DNA of 64,000 nucleotides from Segetibacter koreensis DSM 18137 (GCF_000374045.1 NZ_KB893320.1:5537-69536); one strand, 5' to 3'; positions 47,900-57,422 are shown, counted from the stretch's first letter. Made by a program: numbers and translations. Notes: generated by a model not told the origin, from the sequence alone.

Positions 47900-48091
47900 T
47901 GAGAGAGCTATTATATGGAATAACGGTTGAATTAAATAAGTTTTTTATTTGGCAGGATCTGTGGTTGCCAAAGCAGACGCACTGGATATAGAGACTTACT
48001 TACTGGCTAGCGATTGTGCAGAAATTAAATGAGAGAAAAGCCTGCAAGAGTTATTGCTGCCGGCTCTTCTCTTGTTGATACAATTTGCATT

Positions 48092-48256
48092 TTACCGTTT
48101 ATCTAATGTCGTAGAGCTTTGATCTTTTTCAATGTCAGTTTTTTTATCAGAAGCACCAGGTAGGACTGGCGAGCCGTTGGCACCTACTTCTATAAAAGCA
48201 TTATCAGTATTTTTTTCAGGAGCTTCCTGTTCAATAAATTCCCTATCGTTATTCAT
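48092..48256 (-). CDS. Small acidic hydrophilic protein, hypothetical
   Basis: 54 residues: MNNDREFIEQEAPEKNTDNA, then FIEVGANGSPVLPGASDKKT and DIEKDQSSTTLDKR. No domain. It resembles in style the disordered acidic proteins encoded at 48395-48667 and 52314-52607, a kind common in Chitinophagaceae. Moderate confidence because it is short. Confidence 0.5.
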   Translation of the reverse strand: MNNDREFIEQEAPEKNTDNAFIEVGANGSPVLPGASDKKTDIEKDQSSTTLDKR

Positions 48257-48394
48257 ACATTTATAAGTTTTTTACTAAAATTTTATTTCTGTAACATAGC
48301 CTTTATGACCATGGTCGTCTCTCTGTAGTCAGTTTAACTTATTACTATATATTCTTTATAACACCCTTGGTATGTTTCGTAAGAGACAGACTTT

Positions 48395-48667
48395 TTAATC
48401 CTTATGTCCTTTCTTTTCAGCTTCTCTTACATTTTTTTTAATCGGGTCAAACGTTGTATCCTCATCTTTTTCATCTCCTGCGGCATTCCCGGTTTTTTTT
48501 CCTCCGGTTGTTGTTAAGTCTCCTTTTGCCTTATCGTCATCACTGTCACTTCCCATGCCGCCTTCAGAAGCACTGGATCCACCAGTATTTGTAACCCTGA
48601 TTTCACCCGTGCCAGTTACCTCGAGTCTATCCGTTTCTATCTCAAAATCTTCAATAACGGTTAACAT
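48395..48667 (-). CDS. Small low-complexity acidic protein, hypothetical
   Basis: 90 residues. A beta-like start MLTVIEDFEIETDRLEVTGT is followed by a disordered Gly/Ser/Asp/Lys region (SASEGGMGSDSDDDKAKGD) and a charged helix end. The upstream AGGAGGTTGAT-like sequence before the ATG is a good ribosome site. No known family. Confidence 0.65.
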   Translation of the reverse strand: MLTVIEDFEIETDRLEVTGTGEIRVTNTGGSSASEGGMGSDSDDDKAKGDLTTTGGKKTGNAAGDEKDEDTTFDPIKKNVREAEKKGHKD

Positions 48668-48954
48668 ATCAACCTCCTGTTTTTAATGTTTATAATAAAA
48701 GAATACTAATTGTAGAGATTGAAATTATCATGCCATTTTAAATAACCTGGCGGTAGGAAAAAATTAGCTAATGCAGTCCCTATTCTTCATCTTGAAGTGG
48801 AAATGCCTTCGCAAGTGATAAGAGGAAACAGTTTGTATTAATTATTTTAGGAAAGAAAGAAATTATCAACCTTTTTCTAAAGTATTAATAAAAGGAATAG
48901 TAAGAAAAAAATTAATTATTCGTTAGGAGTAAACAGAGAGTAAAAGCCGTTAAT

Positions 48955-49004
48955 AAAACAAGTGGCACGTCAGCTTCGGCGCAATTGTAAGTACCACTTG
49001 TTTT
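48955..49004. other. Inverted repeat with 11-bp arms
   Basis: AAAACAAGTGG and CCACTTGTTTT are perfect reverse complements around a 28-base loop. It ends in TTTT, so it might be a terminator, yet no gene ends close by on either strand. Could be the remnant of an insertion sequence or a small RNA. Confidence 0.6.
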
Positions 49005-49097
49005 CATCTGGTTCGCAAGAAGCGTTCCCTGGTCTTAACGGTTCATCTTGATTTAAAAACCTACTGCATTCCTTCGGGTAGAAGTGGATAAGGGCAA

Positions 49098-49137
49098 AAC
49101 ATAGTCAGAATAAGATTTAATCTTTACTGACTATGTT
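49098..49137. other. Inverted repeat with 11-bp arms and nested stem
   Basis: AACATAGTCAG and CTGACTATGTT are perfect reverse complements; the loop itself contains AAGAT-TTA-ATCTT. Long arms without a following T-run argue against a plain terminator. About 95 bp from the end of the lipoprotein gene at 49234. Confidence 0.6.
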
Positions 49138-49233
49138 CGATTTATCTATTGATATTGAATACAAGGGCCCTGATCTTACTATATTGGATTTTCCATCTTA
49201 AATTAAAAATTCGGCTCGCAAAAGGACATTGTA

Positions 49234-49857
49234 CTAATTCCTTCCATCTTTTTTATCCTTACTATGGCCTATTATATAACCACCTGCACCACCTATGATA
49301 CCACCTATAATAGCTCCTTTACCTTTTTTCTTACTAAAGATTGCTCCTGCAGCTGCACCTGTTCCGGCGCCAATTACAGCTCCTTTAGCAGCTTTACTCC
49401 AGCCTTTCTTCTTGGTCTCTGTCGTTGTAGTGGTCGTGGTTCCTGTATCGCTTGTGCCAGTTCCGGATGTTCCATGGGTACCATTAGAAACTGTACTGTT
49501 TCCTGAGCCAGATGTACTTGTATCTGTAGCAGGTCCGGATGTGCCTGTTCTATGGGTATGAGTGCGGGTATGATGAACAGTAGATTTTTCTTTAGTTACA
49601 GTTGTAGCTGGTTTTGCTGAAGCACTTTCTTCCTCTTTAGGTTGCACCTTTACATACTTGCTACCATCGTTTGAGACAATTGTGTCATTAACTCCGTTAA
49701 CCTGTACCTCAGTAGCTTTATCTGTAAAAGCGTTATGAGTTGTAGTTGCTGTGTCTGTAGTGGTTACAGATGTAGCTGTATCAGTTCCTGTTTTAGGATT
49801 GCTGTTGCAAGCTGCAAAAACTGCAGTTATTGCAAAAATGGATAATATTCTTTTCAT
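49234..49857 (-). CDS. Lipoprotein with Thr-rich linker and glycine-zipper domain
   Basis: 207 residues. Signal sequence MKRILSIFAITAVFAACNSN with lipobox FAAC. A long disordered Thr/Ser/Gly-rich linker (residues 20-150) leads to GAVIGAGTGAAAGAIFSKKK then GKGAIIGGIIGGAGGYIIGH, a YMGG-like glycine zipper that packs in or on membranes. Repeated (GT) and (ST) codons make the linker repetitive at DNA level. Role unknown; glycine-zipper lipoproteins are often linked to envelope stress. Confidence 0.85.
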   Translation of the reverse strand: MKRILSIFAITAVFAACNSNPKTGTDTATSVTTTDTATTTHNAFTDKATEVQVNGVNDTIVSNDGSKYVKVQPKEEESASAKPATTVTKEKSTVHHTRTHTHRTGTSGPATDTSTSGSGNSTVSNGTHGTSGTGTSDTGTTTTTTTETKKKGWSKAAKGAVIGAGTGAAAGAIFSKKKGKGAIIGGIIGGAGGYIIGHSKDKKDGRN

Positions 49858-50209
49858 AATTTTCTTTTTAACGGTGATTTTATTTCTGCCTTTTACATGA
49901 AAGTATAGGCAGTTGTAAGTTGTTTTATACTAAACGAATAATGATAGTGTTTATGCGAATTTGTTGGTTTTGCTGGTAGATACCATTCAGTTTACACCTA
50001 TTGCATTTCACTATAAAATTGTCACAAACACCTCTTTAGAGAAAACTATGCCACAATGCGAATTATAGTAAAAAGTATTTTGTTAATAATGGGTAAAAAG
50101 CTTATGAGAAATTATCCGGCGTCAACGTATTCTTGTGGTTGTTTGTACAAATTATCCTAAACTTGTTTCTTGCCTGTCAGCCTGAACGTGTTGCGCCTTG
50201 TAAAATACC
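49858..50209. other. Intergenic, no feature seen
   Basis: About 350 bp of AT-rich sequence upstream of the glycine-zipper lipoprotein; it should hold that gene's promoter, but no motif is convincing. Confidence 0.6.
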
Positions 50210-50476
50210 TTACAATATCCCTAATTTGCGCTCATCTTCTGCCCATTCGTGAATTAAATTACCTGTCACGCCGTTTTCTGTCGTTTGAAAAGGTGTTGTT
50301 GATGACGTACAAGCATGAATTTGATTATAATAGTGGTGTGATGATGATGGAATTTTAGCAAAGCACCTCAGCTCTGTAATGGTATCTTTTTTTAAGGCAA
50401 GAGTATCAGTATTCCGTTCGTAGTTAGAATTACACGAACCAACAAACATAGAAGCGACAAGAATAACAAAGCTCAT
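50210..50476 (-). CDS. Possible small lipoprotein
   Basis: 88 residues. MSFVILVASMFVGSCNSN is a short lipoprotein-like start with Cys in VGSC, and KKDTITELRCFAK looks protein-like; the second half (HHYYNQIHACTSSTTPFQTT) is less convincing and may be out of frame. A true lipoprotein, possibly damaged. Confidence 0.35.
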   Translation of the reverse strand: MSFVILVASMFVGSCNSNYERNTDTLALKKDTITELRCFAKIPSSSHHYYNQIHACTSSTTPFQTTENGVTGNLIHEWAEDERKLGIL

Positions 50477-50602
50477 AGTAGTTTTTAAAGAGCGCGAAGT
50501 TAAGGATATCGCATCTTTTATATATCACCGGCAATGTTTCCAGTATCTCTTGCCATGCTGAACTTGTTTCACACGTCATCCTGCACTTGTTTCAGGACAA
50601 CC

Positions 50603-51034
50603 CTATTTTACCGTGTAGTTAATAATGACAACAAGACTGTCTGTGCCCGTTTGTTGCAGACCATGCGAACTGCCCGGACGGGTAAGAATACCATCACCGG
50701 CTTTAACAGCAAAGCTATCACTATTCATTTTCATGATGCCTGTGCCTGAAAGAATGTAATAAATCTCATCTCCTTTTTGTAAGTGATAACCAATGGCTGA
50801 ACCGGGTTTTAAAACGCGTTTACGAAAAGCGAGTTTAAGGCCAGGCGCTTTAGAAAAGAAAGAATAAGCGGTAGACATGCCAACTCCGTCATGCGGAGCA
50901 GGTTCCTCTTTTGCTAAATCTTTTTCATGCTCCAGTATATACTCATGTTGGTACCGCCTGCCTAGAACAAACGAAATCGCCGAAATCAAAATAACCAGTA
51001 AAAAACTTATTGTAAACAGCGCAACCTTTTTCAT
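50603..51034 (-). CDS. Membrane-anchored cupin-domain protein
   Basis: 143 residues. An N-terminal helix (VALFTISFLLVILISAISFV) anchors a periplasmic cupin: GSAIGYHLQKGDEIYYILSG then TGIMKMNSDSFAVKAGDGIL and PGSSHGLQQTG. The metal-binding pattern is G(x)H...E and a late H, close to cupin_2. The substrate cannot be told. Single gene. Confidence 0.85.
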   Translation of the reverse strand: MKKVALFTISFLLVILISAISFVLGRRYQHEYILEHEKDLAKEEPAPHDGVGMSTAYSFFSKAPGLKLAFRKRVLKPGSAIGYHLQKGDEIYYILSGTGIMKMNSDSFAVKAGDGILTRPGSSHGLQQTGTDSLVVIINYTVK

Positions 51035-51247
51035 TATAAGATAATATTAGAGAAGATTGAGATAAAGTTATTTGATTATTTCATTTATTTACATTGTCTT
51101 TTTTATTGCCAATAATGGCATTACTAAATGATGCCTTCCAAGCGATCATTATTTTCAAAACGGCTAATATCGTTTTAGAGCATTTGGAACTTTATACTAT
51201 TTCTAAAGTTAAAAGGTAACACAATTGTTGTATTATAAGCGGATAAC

Positions 51248-52018
51248 ATGTCAATAAGGGCTTGGACAAGAGATGAATTAATACTTGCTTTGAATCTTTA
51301 TTTAAAATTACCATTTGGAAAACTTCATTCAAGAACGCCTGAAATTATACATCTTGCTCGCATTATTGAAAGAACGCCAGGTTCAGTTGCAATGCGATTA
51401 AATAATTTTGCTAGTGTTGATCCTTATCATATAGGAAGAGGTGTTAAAGGTTTATCAGGTGGAAAGAAGCAAGTAGACCCAATTTGGAATGAATTTATAA
51501 ATAGCAAAGACGAATTACTTTTTGAAAGTGAAAGGATATTAGCTGAAAAAGAACAGCAAACAATAGAAAGTAAATATGAAGACATTCTTACAGGAACTGA
51601 AAATTTAAAGGGAGAAACAAAAATTAGAGAAGTAAAAACAAGGGTTAATCAAAATGTTTTTAGACAAATTGTAATAGCAAACTATTCTGGAAGATGTGCT
51701 GTTACCGGAATTGATATTCCTGATTTACTCGTCGCTAGTCATATAATTCCCTGGTCGAAAAACGAAGAACAAAGATTGAATCCTGAAAACGGTATTTGCC
51801 TTTCTGCTTTGTATGACAAGGCATACGATAAAGGTTATATTGGAATTAATGAAAATTTTGAAATGCTTCTTTCAACTTCTCTACATACAAAGCAAAAGGA
51901 AATTTTCTATCATCAATATTTCAAACCCTTGATTGGAAAAAAAATAATACTGCCCACGAAATATTATCCTAATAAAAATTTTTTGCAATTTCACCTTGAT
52001 GTAATTTTCAAGGGATAA
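51248..52018 (+). CDS. HNH endonuclease with N-terminal DNA-binding-like region
   Basis: 256 residues. The N-terminus (WTRDELILALNLYLKLPFGK, RTPGSVAMRLNNFASVDP) resembles a helix-turn-helix region seen in HNH restriction proteins. The C-terminal HNH_2-type domain has GRCAVTGIDIPDLLVASHII then PWSKNEEQRLNPENGICLSA and LYDKAYDKGYIGI. It belongs to the putative restriction HNH nuclease group. No methyltransferase is adjacent, so it may act as a solitary defence or selfish nuclease (inference). Confidence 0.9.
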   Translation: MSIRAWTRDELILALNLYLKLPFGKLHSRTPEIIHLARIIERTPGSVAMRLNNFASVDPYHIGRGVKGLSGGKKQVDPIWNEFINSKDELLFESERILAEKEQQTIESKYEDILTGTENLKGETKIREVKTRVNQNVFRQIVIANYSGRCAVTGIDIPDLLVASHIIPWSKNEEQRLNPENGICLSALYDKAYDKGYIGINENFEMLLSTSLHTKQKEIFYHQYFKPLIGKKIILPTKYYPNKNFLQFHLDVIFKG

Positions 52019-52044
52019 TAGATTTAGATAAATAAATATTTACC

Positions 52045-52224
52045 ATGCGACCTGACAATCTTCTCGGCAATATCCTTTGGCTAATCTTTGGTGGCTTCGA
52101 AGCTGCGTTAGGTTATTTTATAGGTGGCTTCATGCTTTGCTTAACAGTTGTTGGCATTCATTTTGGGTTGCAATGTTTTAAAATAGTGTATTCGTTTTGG
52201 GGCTCTGTGGGTTGCAGCCAGTAA
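52045..52224 (+). pseudogene. Broken duplicate of the YccF gene
   Basis: 59 codons, MRPDNLLGNILWLIFGGFEA then ALGYFIGGFMLCLTVVGIHF, nearly the same as the start of the intact copy at 52843. After GLQCFKI a one-base slip leaves a stop; in the next frame VFVLGLCGLQPVSTDS still matches the intact copy (VFVLRPFGLQAVSTGS). The second half of the gene is missing. A local duplication that decayed. Confidence 0.85.
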
Positions 52225-52313
52225 GTACCGATAGTCTTTCGGAAACAATCAATCTTTTAAAACCGCTATCAACTAATTTTAGTACCTTATAGAAATTTTA
52301 AAACTTTATAGTA

Positions 52314-52607
52314 ATGAACGAAGAACAAATCATACCCGGAAAAGCTGAAGAAGCAGCGCAAGATACAAGCAGGGTATTCCTAAATGATAGCAGTTTGCAG
52401 TCGGGAAAAGAGTTTGAAAGCGATAAGGTTAATGATGACTACTATGCAGTAGATAATCCTAAAAAGGAACTGTTAACAAATATTGGTGATGGTGAAATGC
52501 GGGATGAAGGAACTGTTGGAGAAGGTAATATTACTGAAGAAAATATATTTTCATCAGAAGGAATGGCAGACCAGCAGGATACATCATTGCAGGAGTCCGG
52601 GAATTAA
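52314..52607 (+). CDS. Acidic low-complexity protein between the YccF copies
   Basis: 97 residues, rich in Glu, Asp, Gly and Ser: MNEEQIIPGKAEEAAQDTSR, VNDDYYAVDNPKKELLTNIG, EGNITEENIFSSEG. No domain; probably disordered. It resembles the short proteins at 48092-48667 in style. A good terminator follows at 52625. Confidence 0.65.
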   Translation: MNEEQIIPGKAEEAAQDTSRVFLNDSSLQSGKEFESDKVNDDYYAVDNPKKELLTNIGDGEMRDEGTVGEGNITEENIFSSEGMADQQDTSLQESGN

Positions 52608-52624
52608 AAACGAAAATATCTTGC

Positions 52625-52655
52625 AAAAAAAGCACCACTAAGTGGTGCTTTTTTT
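52625..52655 (+). terminator. Rho-independent terminator
   Basis: GCACCAC and GTGGTGC form a perfect 7-bp stem around TAA, with A6 before and T7 after, so it works in both directions. Ends the 97-residue gene. Confidence 0.92.
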
Positions 52656-52842
52656 GTTTATGCGGACTGGTTAAATCACAACATGGCTGCAAATACTTCC
52701 GTTTATAAATCGCGCTCCGGCTATGGAAATATCATAAAAAAAGAGCTTACCTACGACAAGCAAAATGGGCACATACACTCGAAATGACAACGAACTAAAA
52801 CGCTTCGTATATTTAGCTATTTTAGATTTATTTTTTACCTCT

Positions 52843-53226
52843 ATGCGTCCCGATAATCTTCTCGGCAATCTCATTTGGCTCATCTTTGGTGGCTTTATAG
52901 CTGCGTTAGGTTATTTTATAGGTGGCTTCGTGCTTTGCCTAACAGTTGTTGGTATTCCTTTTGGCTTGCAATGTTTTAAAATAGGAGTCTTTGTTTTAAG
53001 ACCTTTTGGACTACAGGCTGTTAGTACCGGAAGTTCTTCTGGTTGTCTTTCATTACTACTTAATGTTATCTGGATTGTTTGCGGTGGCTTCGCTGCAGCA
53101 GTTGCACATCTTACTTTTGGCGCTTTGTTGTGCCTCACAATTATAGGTATCCCTTTTGGTTTACAGCATTTTAAACTGATAGAAGTTTCTTTAATGCCAT
53201 TTGGGAAAAGAATAGTTGCGAAGTAA
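52843..53226 (+). CDS. yccF: YccF domain membrane protein
   Basis: 127 residues from MRPDNLLGNLIWLIFGGFIA. Two repeats of the YccF motif: LCLTVVGIPFGLQCFKIGVF and LCLTIIGIPFGLQHFKLIEV, each followed by a short loop, with four hydrophobic segments. A small inner-membrane protein of unknown role. The frame is open from 52765, but homology with the duplicate at 52045 starts at the Met here, which fixes the start. Confidence 0.92.
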   Translation: MRPDNLLGNLIWLIFGGFIAALGYFIGGFVLCLTVVGIPFGLQCFKIGVFVLRPFGLQAVSTGSSSGCLSLLLNVIWIVCGGFAAAVAHLTFGALLCLTIIGIPFGLQHFKLIEVSLMPFGKRIVAK

Positions 53227-53338
53227 GAATTGGGAGATTTATATAGAAGAAAACTCTCAGGGGATATTTTAAAATAAGCTGGAAATGGAGTTATCACCGA
53301 TAGTTGTGATGATAGTACGAGAACCAGGATTAATGTAA

Positions 53339-54997
53339 TTATTCGGGTTGGCGAAATTCTATGTTGCTGTCTTCTCCTTTTTGTATCATGGCTTGCAGGC
53401 GCAGCTCTTCTATATCCAGTTCCCGCTCTGCTTTTGAAATAGTTTCATCATTGTAAGTTCCTTCTTTGTGAAACTTTATGAGTAGTTCACGCCGGTATTT
53501 TATTAACTCAAGCCTTGCAGAAAGCAGTTGACTTATAAAGGTTACATGCTCAGAATTCTGTTGGGTTTCTGGCTTCTCCTCTGATAATTCTTTAGAAAGT
53601 AAATTAAAATTAGCTTCATAGGGCTTCCTGATTTGTGCCAATACCTTTTCATCGAGCTTAAAAGGAAATTCTTTGTCTATAAACCGAAGAACATCTTCTG
53701 TCATTGTTAGCTGCAGGTCTTTTTCTTCGTGTTTTTGCAAATCATCCTGGGGTTTAATTTTTAGTAGCTTTATTAGCAAGGGCAGGGTTAGTCCCTGTAC
53801 TACTAAGGTGACAAGTATTACAATAAAAGCCAGAAGCAGTATCGTATGTCTTTTTGGAAAAAGCTCGTTATTACCTATCGTTAAGGGTAAGGCAAGTGCG
53901 GTGGCTAAGCTCACTACACCTCTTGTTCCGGTCCATGCTACTATCAACACATTTTTCCACGAAGTGTCATCGCTTTTGGTTTCAGATGGGCTGCTGCTCC
54001 TTCGCTTAAAAATAGTTTGATGGTAGGCACCTGCAAATACCCATAATATGCGAATGATAATTGTAACTAAACTTATAATAAGACCATAACCTACAATTTC
54101 AAATACAGTTCCGGTTTTAAGGTTTTGAACTATGGCCGGCATCTGCAGGCCGATAAGAATAAATACCATTCCGTTTAATAGAAAAATTACAGTGTCCCAG
54201 ATGGTTTTTGTTTGCAGCCTTGTTTCTGACGAAAATACCTCGCGAGAACGCCATGATATAAATAATCCGGCAGTAACTACAGACAGAACTCCCGATGTAT
54301 GAAATTCCTCTGCCAGCAAGTAAGCCATAAATGGCGTTAACAGGCTTAAGCTGTTTTCTACAACGGTATTATCTTTAATTTTCTTATGCGCAAAAACCAT
54401 TATAAAACCAATAAATAATCCTGCTAATATGCCACCGGTCGACACGATTAAAAATTGTACGCCCGCTTTCCAAAACACAAATGTTCCGCTTATAGCTGCT
54501 GCCACTGCATACCTGTAAGCAATAAGCGCAGAAGCATCATTTACCAGGCTTTCCCCTTCGATAATGGTAATTACCCTGCGGTTTAGTCCAAGCCCCCTGG
54601 TAATGCTTGTAGCCGCTACTGCATCTGGCGGAGAAATAATAGCGCCTAATACAAAAGCCAAAGGCCAGCTAAAGCCGGGAATAAGATAGTGTGCGGCAAC
54701 GGCTACGGTAAGGGTGGTAAAGAAAACAAGCGTAATGGCAAGGGTAGATATGGGTCGTATATTGTTTTTGAAGTCGTGCCAGGAAGTTTTAGAAGCGGCA
54801 TCGTACAGCAGGGGCGGTAAAAAAACAAGGAAAACAATTTCCGGGTTCAGTTCCAGGTCGGGCAATACTGGCACAAAGCCAATAATTAGTCCAACTACTA
54901 CCAGCAGGATGGGATAAGGTAATTTTATCCTATCAGCAAATGCTGACAGAACGATAAGAATGGTGAGTATAAAAATGACGATTTGGAAATTTTCCAT
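53339..54997 (-). CDS. CPA1-family Na+/H+ (cation/proton) antiporter
   Basis: 552 residues with about 12 helices. Family motifs: LPPLLYDAASKTSW, AIISPPDAVAATSI and IEGESLVNDASALIAYR, with the paired Asp/Asn of the transport site in the last, and WTGTRGVVSLATALALP. The C-terminal 150 residues are soluble and helical, usual for the NhaP/YjcE-type group. Exchanges Na+ or K+ for H+ across the inner membrane. Intact. Confidence 0.95.
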   Translation of the reverse strand: MENFQIVIFILTILIVLSAFADRIKLPYPILLVVVGLIIGFVPVLPDLELNPEIVFLVFLPPLLYDAASKTSWHDFKNNIRPISTLAITLVFFTTLTVAVAAHYLIPGFSWPLAFVLGAIISPPDAVAATSITRGLGLNRRVITIIEGESLVNDASALIAYRYAVAAAISGTFVFWKAGVQFLIVSTGGILAGLFIGFIMVFAHKKIKDNTVVENSLSLLTPFMAYLLAEEFHTSGVLSVVTAGLFISWRSREVFSSETRLQTKTIWDTVIFLLNGMVFILIGLQMPAIVQNLKTGTVFEIVGYGLIISLVTIIIRILWVFAGAYHQTIFKRRSSSPSETKSDDTSWKNVLIVAWTGTRGVVSLATALALPLTIGNNELFPKRHTILLLAFIVILVTLVVQGLTLPLLIKLLKIKPQDDLQKHEEKDLQLTMTEDVLRFIDKEFPFKLDEKVLAQIRKPYEANFNLLSKELSEEKPETQQNSEHVTFISQLLSARLELIKYRRELLIKFHKEGTYNDETISKAERELDIEELRLQAMIQKGEDSNIEFRQPE

Positions 54998-55118
54998 GTG
55001 TAAATATAGGAAGGGAGAATATTTTATTACTATTCACGCAAAGTAGTGTAAAGGCGACCACATTAATACTTTACCTGTTTTCTGTTTTTCTTTTTAGCGT
55101 CGAACAAAAGAAAAAAAA

Positions 55119-55964
55119 TCACCTTCTATTTTTCATATAGTCGTTGTGTAATTGTAATGCTACAGAAGGAGAGTTAAACCGGCACTCGCCCAATTGCTTT
55201 ACCCATTTTATGCCTGCAATAGCATTGGTTAAAAACACTTCAGATGCGTTCAATACATCTTGCGCAGAAATGGTTGTTTCCATTATAGCTATATCGTCTT
55301 TTTTGCAGCATTCAATCAGGTAGGCTCGTGCTACACCATTTATACAACCTTCAGCAACTGCCGGGGTTTTTATGATGTTGTTTTCGACAATGAAAATATT
55401 CGCAACGGTAGAGTCGCAGATGTCGTCGTATGCGTTTAAAAGAAGACAATCGTTTAGCTTGTTCTTTTTGGCCCATAACGCAGCCATCGCATAGCCTAAG
55501 TAATTGTTGCTTTTTACCATCGAAAAAGAATCGGAGGTTTTTCTCGCTTCGGTATAAATATCTATATTAAGGCCGTTTGTATTTAACTCTTTACTTGTCT
55601 TCTCTAATGGCCAGCTTTGAATAACAAAATTGGGGTGAAGATTTTCAGGATCGTATAAACCCCCGTTACCGCGGTACACCATCAATCGTACACGTGCAAA
55701 AGATGAATGTTTGTTTTTAATCACCAGGTTTTGCACCTGGGAAGTTATATATTCAGGAGTAAAAAGCGCAGGTACGTCGAATGAGAGCAGTTGCAGTGAG
55801 GAAAAAAAACGTGTAATGTGGAAAGCCGCAAGCAGTATGTTTCCATCAACTACTTTCATGGTTTCAAAAAAGCCATCTCCGTAGCGGAATGACCTGTTAT
55901 CAGGTGAAATATGAAAGACGTCTTTCTCCACAATTTTGCCGTTCCAGTTTATATATTCGGTCAT
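55119..55964 (-). CDS. pabC: Class IV aminotransferase, probable aminodeoxychorismate lyase
   Basis: 281 residues of the PLP fold-type IV family: FRYGDGFFETMKVVDG, VRLMVYRGNGGLY, MVKSNNYLGYAMAALWAKKN with the likely PLP Lys in this stretch, and EVFLTNAIAGIKWVKQLG. Branched-chain aminotransferases share this fold, but the pabB gene upstream on the same strand makes aminodeoxychorismate lyase (p-aminobenzoate for folate) the better choice. Intact. Confidence 0.85.
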   Translation of the reverse strand: MTEYINWNGKIVEKDVFHISPDNRSFRYGDGFFETMKVVDGNILLAAFHITRFFSSLQLLSFDVPALFTPEYITSQVQNLVIKNKHSSFARVRLMVYRGNGGLYDPENLHPNFVIQSWPLEKTSKELNTNGLNIDIYTEARKTSDSFSMVKSNNYLGYAMAALWAKKNKLNDCLLLNAYDDICDSTVANIFIVENNIIKTPAVAEGCINGVARAYLIECCKKDDIAIMETTISAQDVLNASEVFLTNAIAGIKWVKQLGECRFNSPSVALQLHNDYMKNRR

Positions 55965-56126
55965 AGCATGATGTTTTATGTAATCCCGCCTATTATTGTT
56001 CTTTTCGGTGAAACAAAGGAAACAAAAATCTGAGACTGTATAAAAAAAGCTTAAAACTGTATGCAGTCTGCAATAAAATCAGGTACAGCTTTTAAATAAA
56101 TTGAGACCATAGCGCGGAGCATTTTT

Positions 56127-57422
56127 TTACGTGTTTTTTTCTAATTTGCCAGAAAGTATTTGTGTAATAGCTGCAGCTTTTACAATGCATTCTTCGTATT
56201 CGCTTTCCGGGTCGCTTTCAAAAGTAATAGCTCCACCCACCTGGTAACTTACATACTTTTTTTCGTCGTTGTACATTATGCTGCGGATAACGACATTAAA
56301 ATCGAAATCTTTAGCGGGAGTGATGTAGCCTACAGTACCTGAGTAAATGCCTCTTTTTGTTTGCTCATATTCTTCTATCAGTTGCATTACTCTCTTCTTT
56401 GGCGCCCCGGTCATGCTTCCCATTGGGAAAGTGCTTTTAATAATATCTCCAAATCCTGCATCGGCCCGCAATTTTCCTTTTACTGTAGATATCAGCTGGT
56501 GCACTCCGGGAAAAGTATACACTGCGCACAATTCTTCCACATGTACAGAGCCTTTTTCACATATCCTGCTGAGGTCGTTCCTCACCAGGTCAACTACAAT
56601 TATATTTTCTTTCCGGTCTTTTTTACTGTTAAGTAATGCTTGTTTAATTTGTCGGTCTTCTTCGTCATTTACGCCTCTTTTTGCGGTCCCTTTTATAGGT
56701 TGTGAAAGTATGTTTTCACCTTCTTTTTTAATGTATCGTTCGGGACTTGCACACAGTAAGTATTTATTATTTAGCCTGTAAAAAGAGCAAAAAGGATTCG
56801 GCGAAACCCGGGTGAGAAGGCGATATAAAACCACAGGAGAAATATGAGCGTTTTCTGCATAAAATTCCTGGGCATAATTGATTTCGTAGCATTCTCCTCT
56901 TAAAATGGGGTGTTTCAGGTGTTGAATGTTCTGAATGTATTCTTCTTTACTTATACGCGGTGCTACATTTACTGGTTGAAGGTGCTCTTCGCGTATTTGT
57001 TGCTGGTTGATCTCATTAAAAATAACATCTGCATTAGAAGCCATCAGGCCAATAGTAAGTGTGCTTTGCTTAATGATTAAAACAATTTCTGGTACAAATA
57101 AAAAAACATCAGGGAAGTTAATGTTATCGATATTATTTGAATAAAGATTTTCAATATGATTTTTTATGTCATAATTCAAGTGACCAAAAATCCAATCATT
57201 GGTATTATTTACAAAAGAGGATAGTGAAGAAAAAAGATCTTCTTTTAAATCAAATCTTTTAATGCATCCTGCTGCTGCAAGACACTCGTATGCTGAATAA
57301 TGTGAATCGTATTGATGATTGTCTAAAAAGCAAGCAATCTTATACTTTGCCGCCCACTGCAGTAGTTTTTGTTTAAAGAGATGAATATCTTTTATTAAAA
57401 AAGTATGATATTTTCGTTCCAA
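56127..57422 (-). CDS. pabB: Aminodeoxychorismate synthase component I
   Basis: 431 residues of the chorismate-binding family. Key stretches: EINYAQEFYAEN, SPERYIKKEGENILSQ then PIKGTAKRG, VDLVRNDLSRICEKGSVHVE, STVKGKLRADAGF, FPMGSMTGAPKKRVMQLIEE and GGAITFESDPESEYEE. PIKGTAKR (with Lys rather than the Thr of anthranilate synthase) marks PabB and related enzymes. Converts chorismate to aminodeoxychorismate for folate. With pabC it forms the p-aminobenzoate pair. Confidence 0.93.
   Translation of the reverse strand: MERKYHTFLIKDIHLFKQKLLQWAAKYKIACFLDNHQYDSHYSAYECLAAAGCIKRFDLKEDLFSSLSSFVNNTNDWIFGHLNYDIKNHIENLYSNNIDNINFPDVFLFVPEIVLIIKQSTLTIGLMASNADVIFNEINQQQIREEHLQPVNVAPRISKEEYIQNIQHLKHPILRGECYEINYAQEFYAENAHISPVVLYRLLTRVSPNPFCSFYRLNNKYLLCASPERYIKKEGENILSQPIKGTAKRGVNDEEDRQIKQALLNSKKDRKENIIVVDLVRNDLSRICEKGSVHVEELCAVYTFPGVHQLISTVKGKLRADAGFGDIIKSTFPMGSMTGAPKKRVMQLIEEYEQTKRGIYSGTVGYITPAKDFDFNVVIRSIMYNDEKKYVSYQVGGAITFESDPESEYEECIVKAAAITQILSGKLEKNT

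Larger units (their letters stand above)
48668..49233. other. 566-bp gap with two long hairpins and no gene
   Basis: No supported reading frame. Two structured elements lie here (48955-49004 and 49098-49137), described separately. The rest is AT-rich. Confidence 0.6.

Noticed and set aside
49264-49561. Plus-strand open frames over the glycine-zipper lipoprotein
   Set aside because: They exist because of the repetitive Thr/Gly codons on the minus strand; their products are low-complexity shadows.
52659-52676. 18-base identity with kdpA at 6524-6541
   Set aside because: TATGCGGACTGGTTAAAT occurs in both, but flanks are unrelated and one site is coding; a chance match is the simplest reading.
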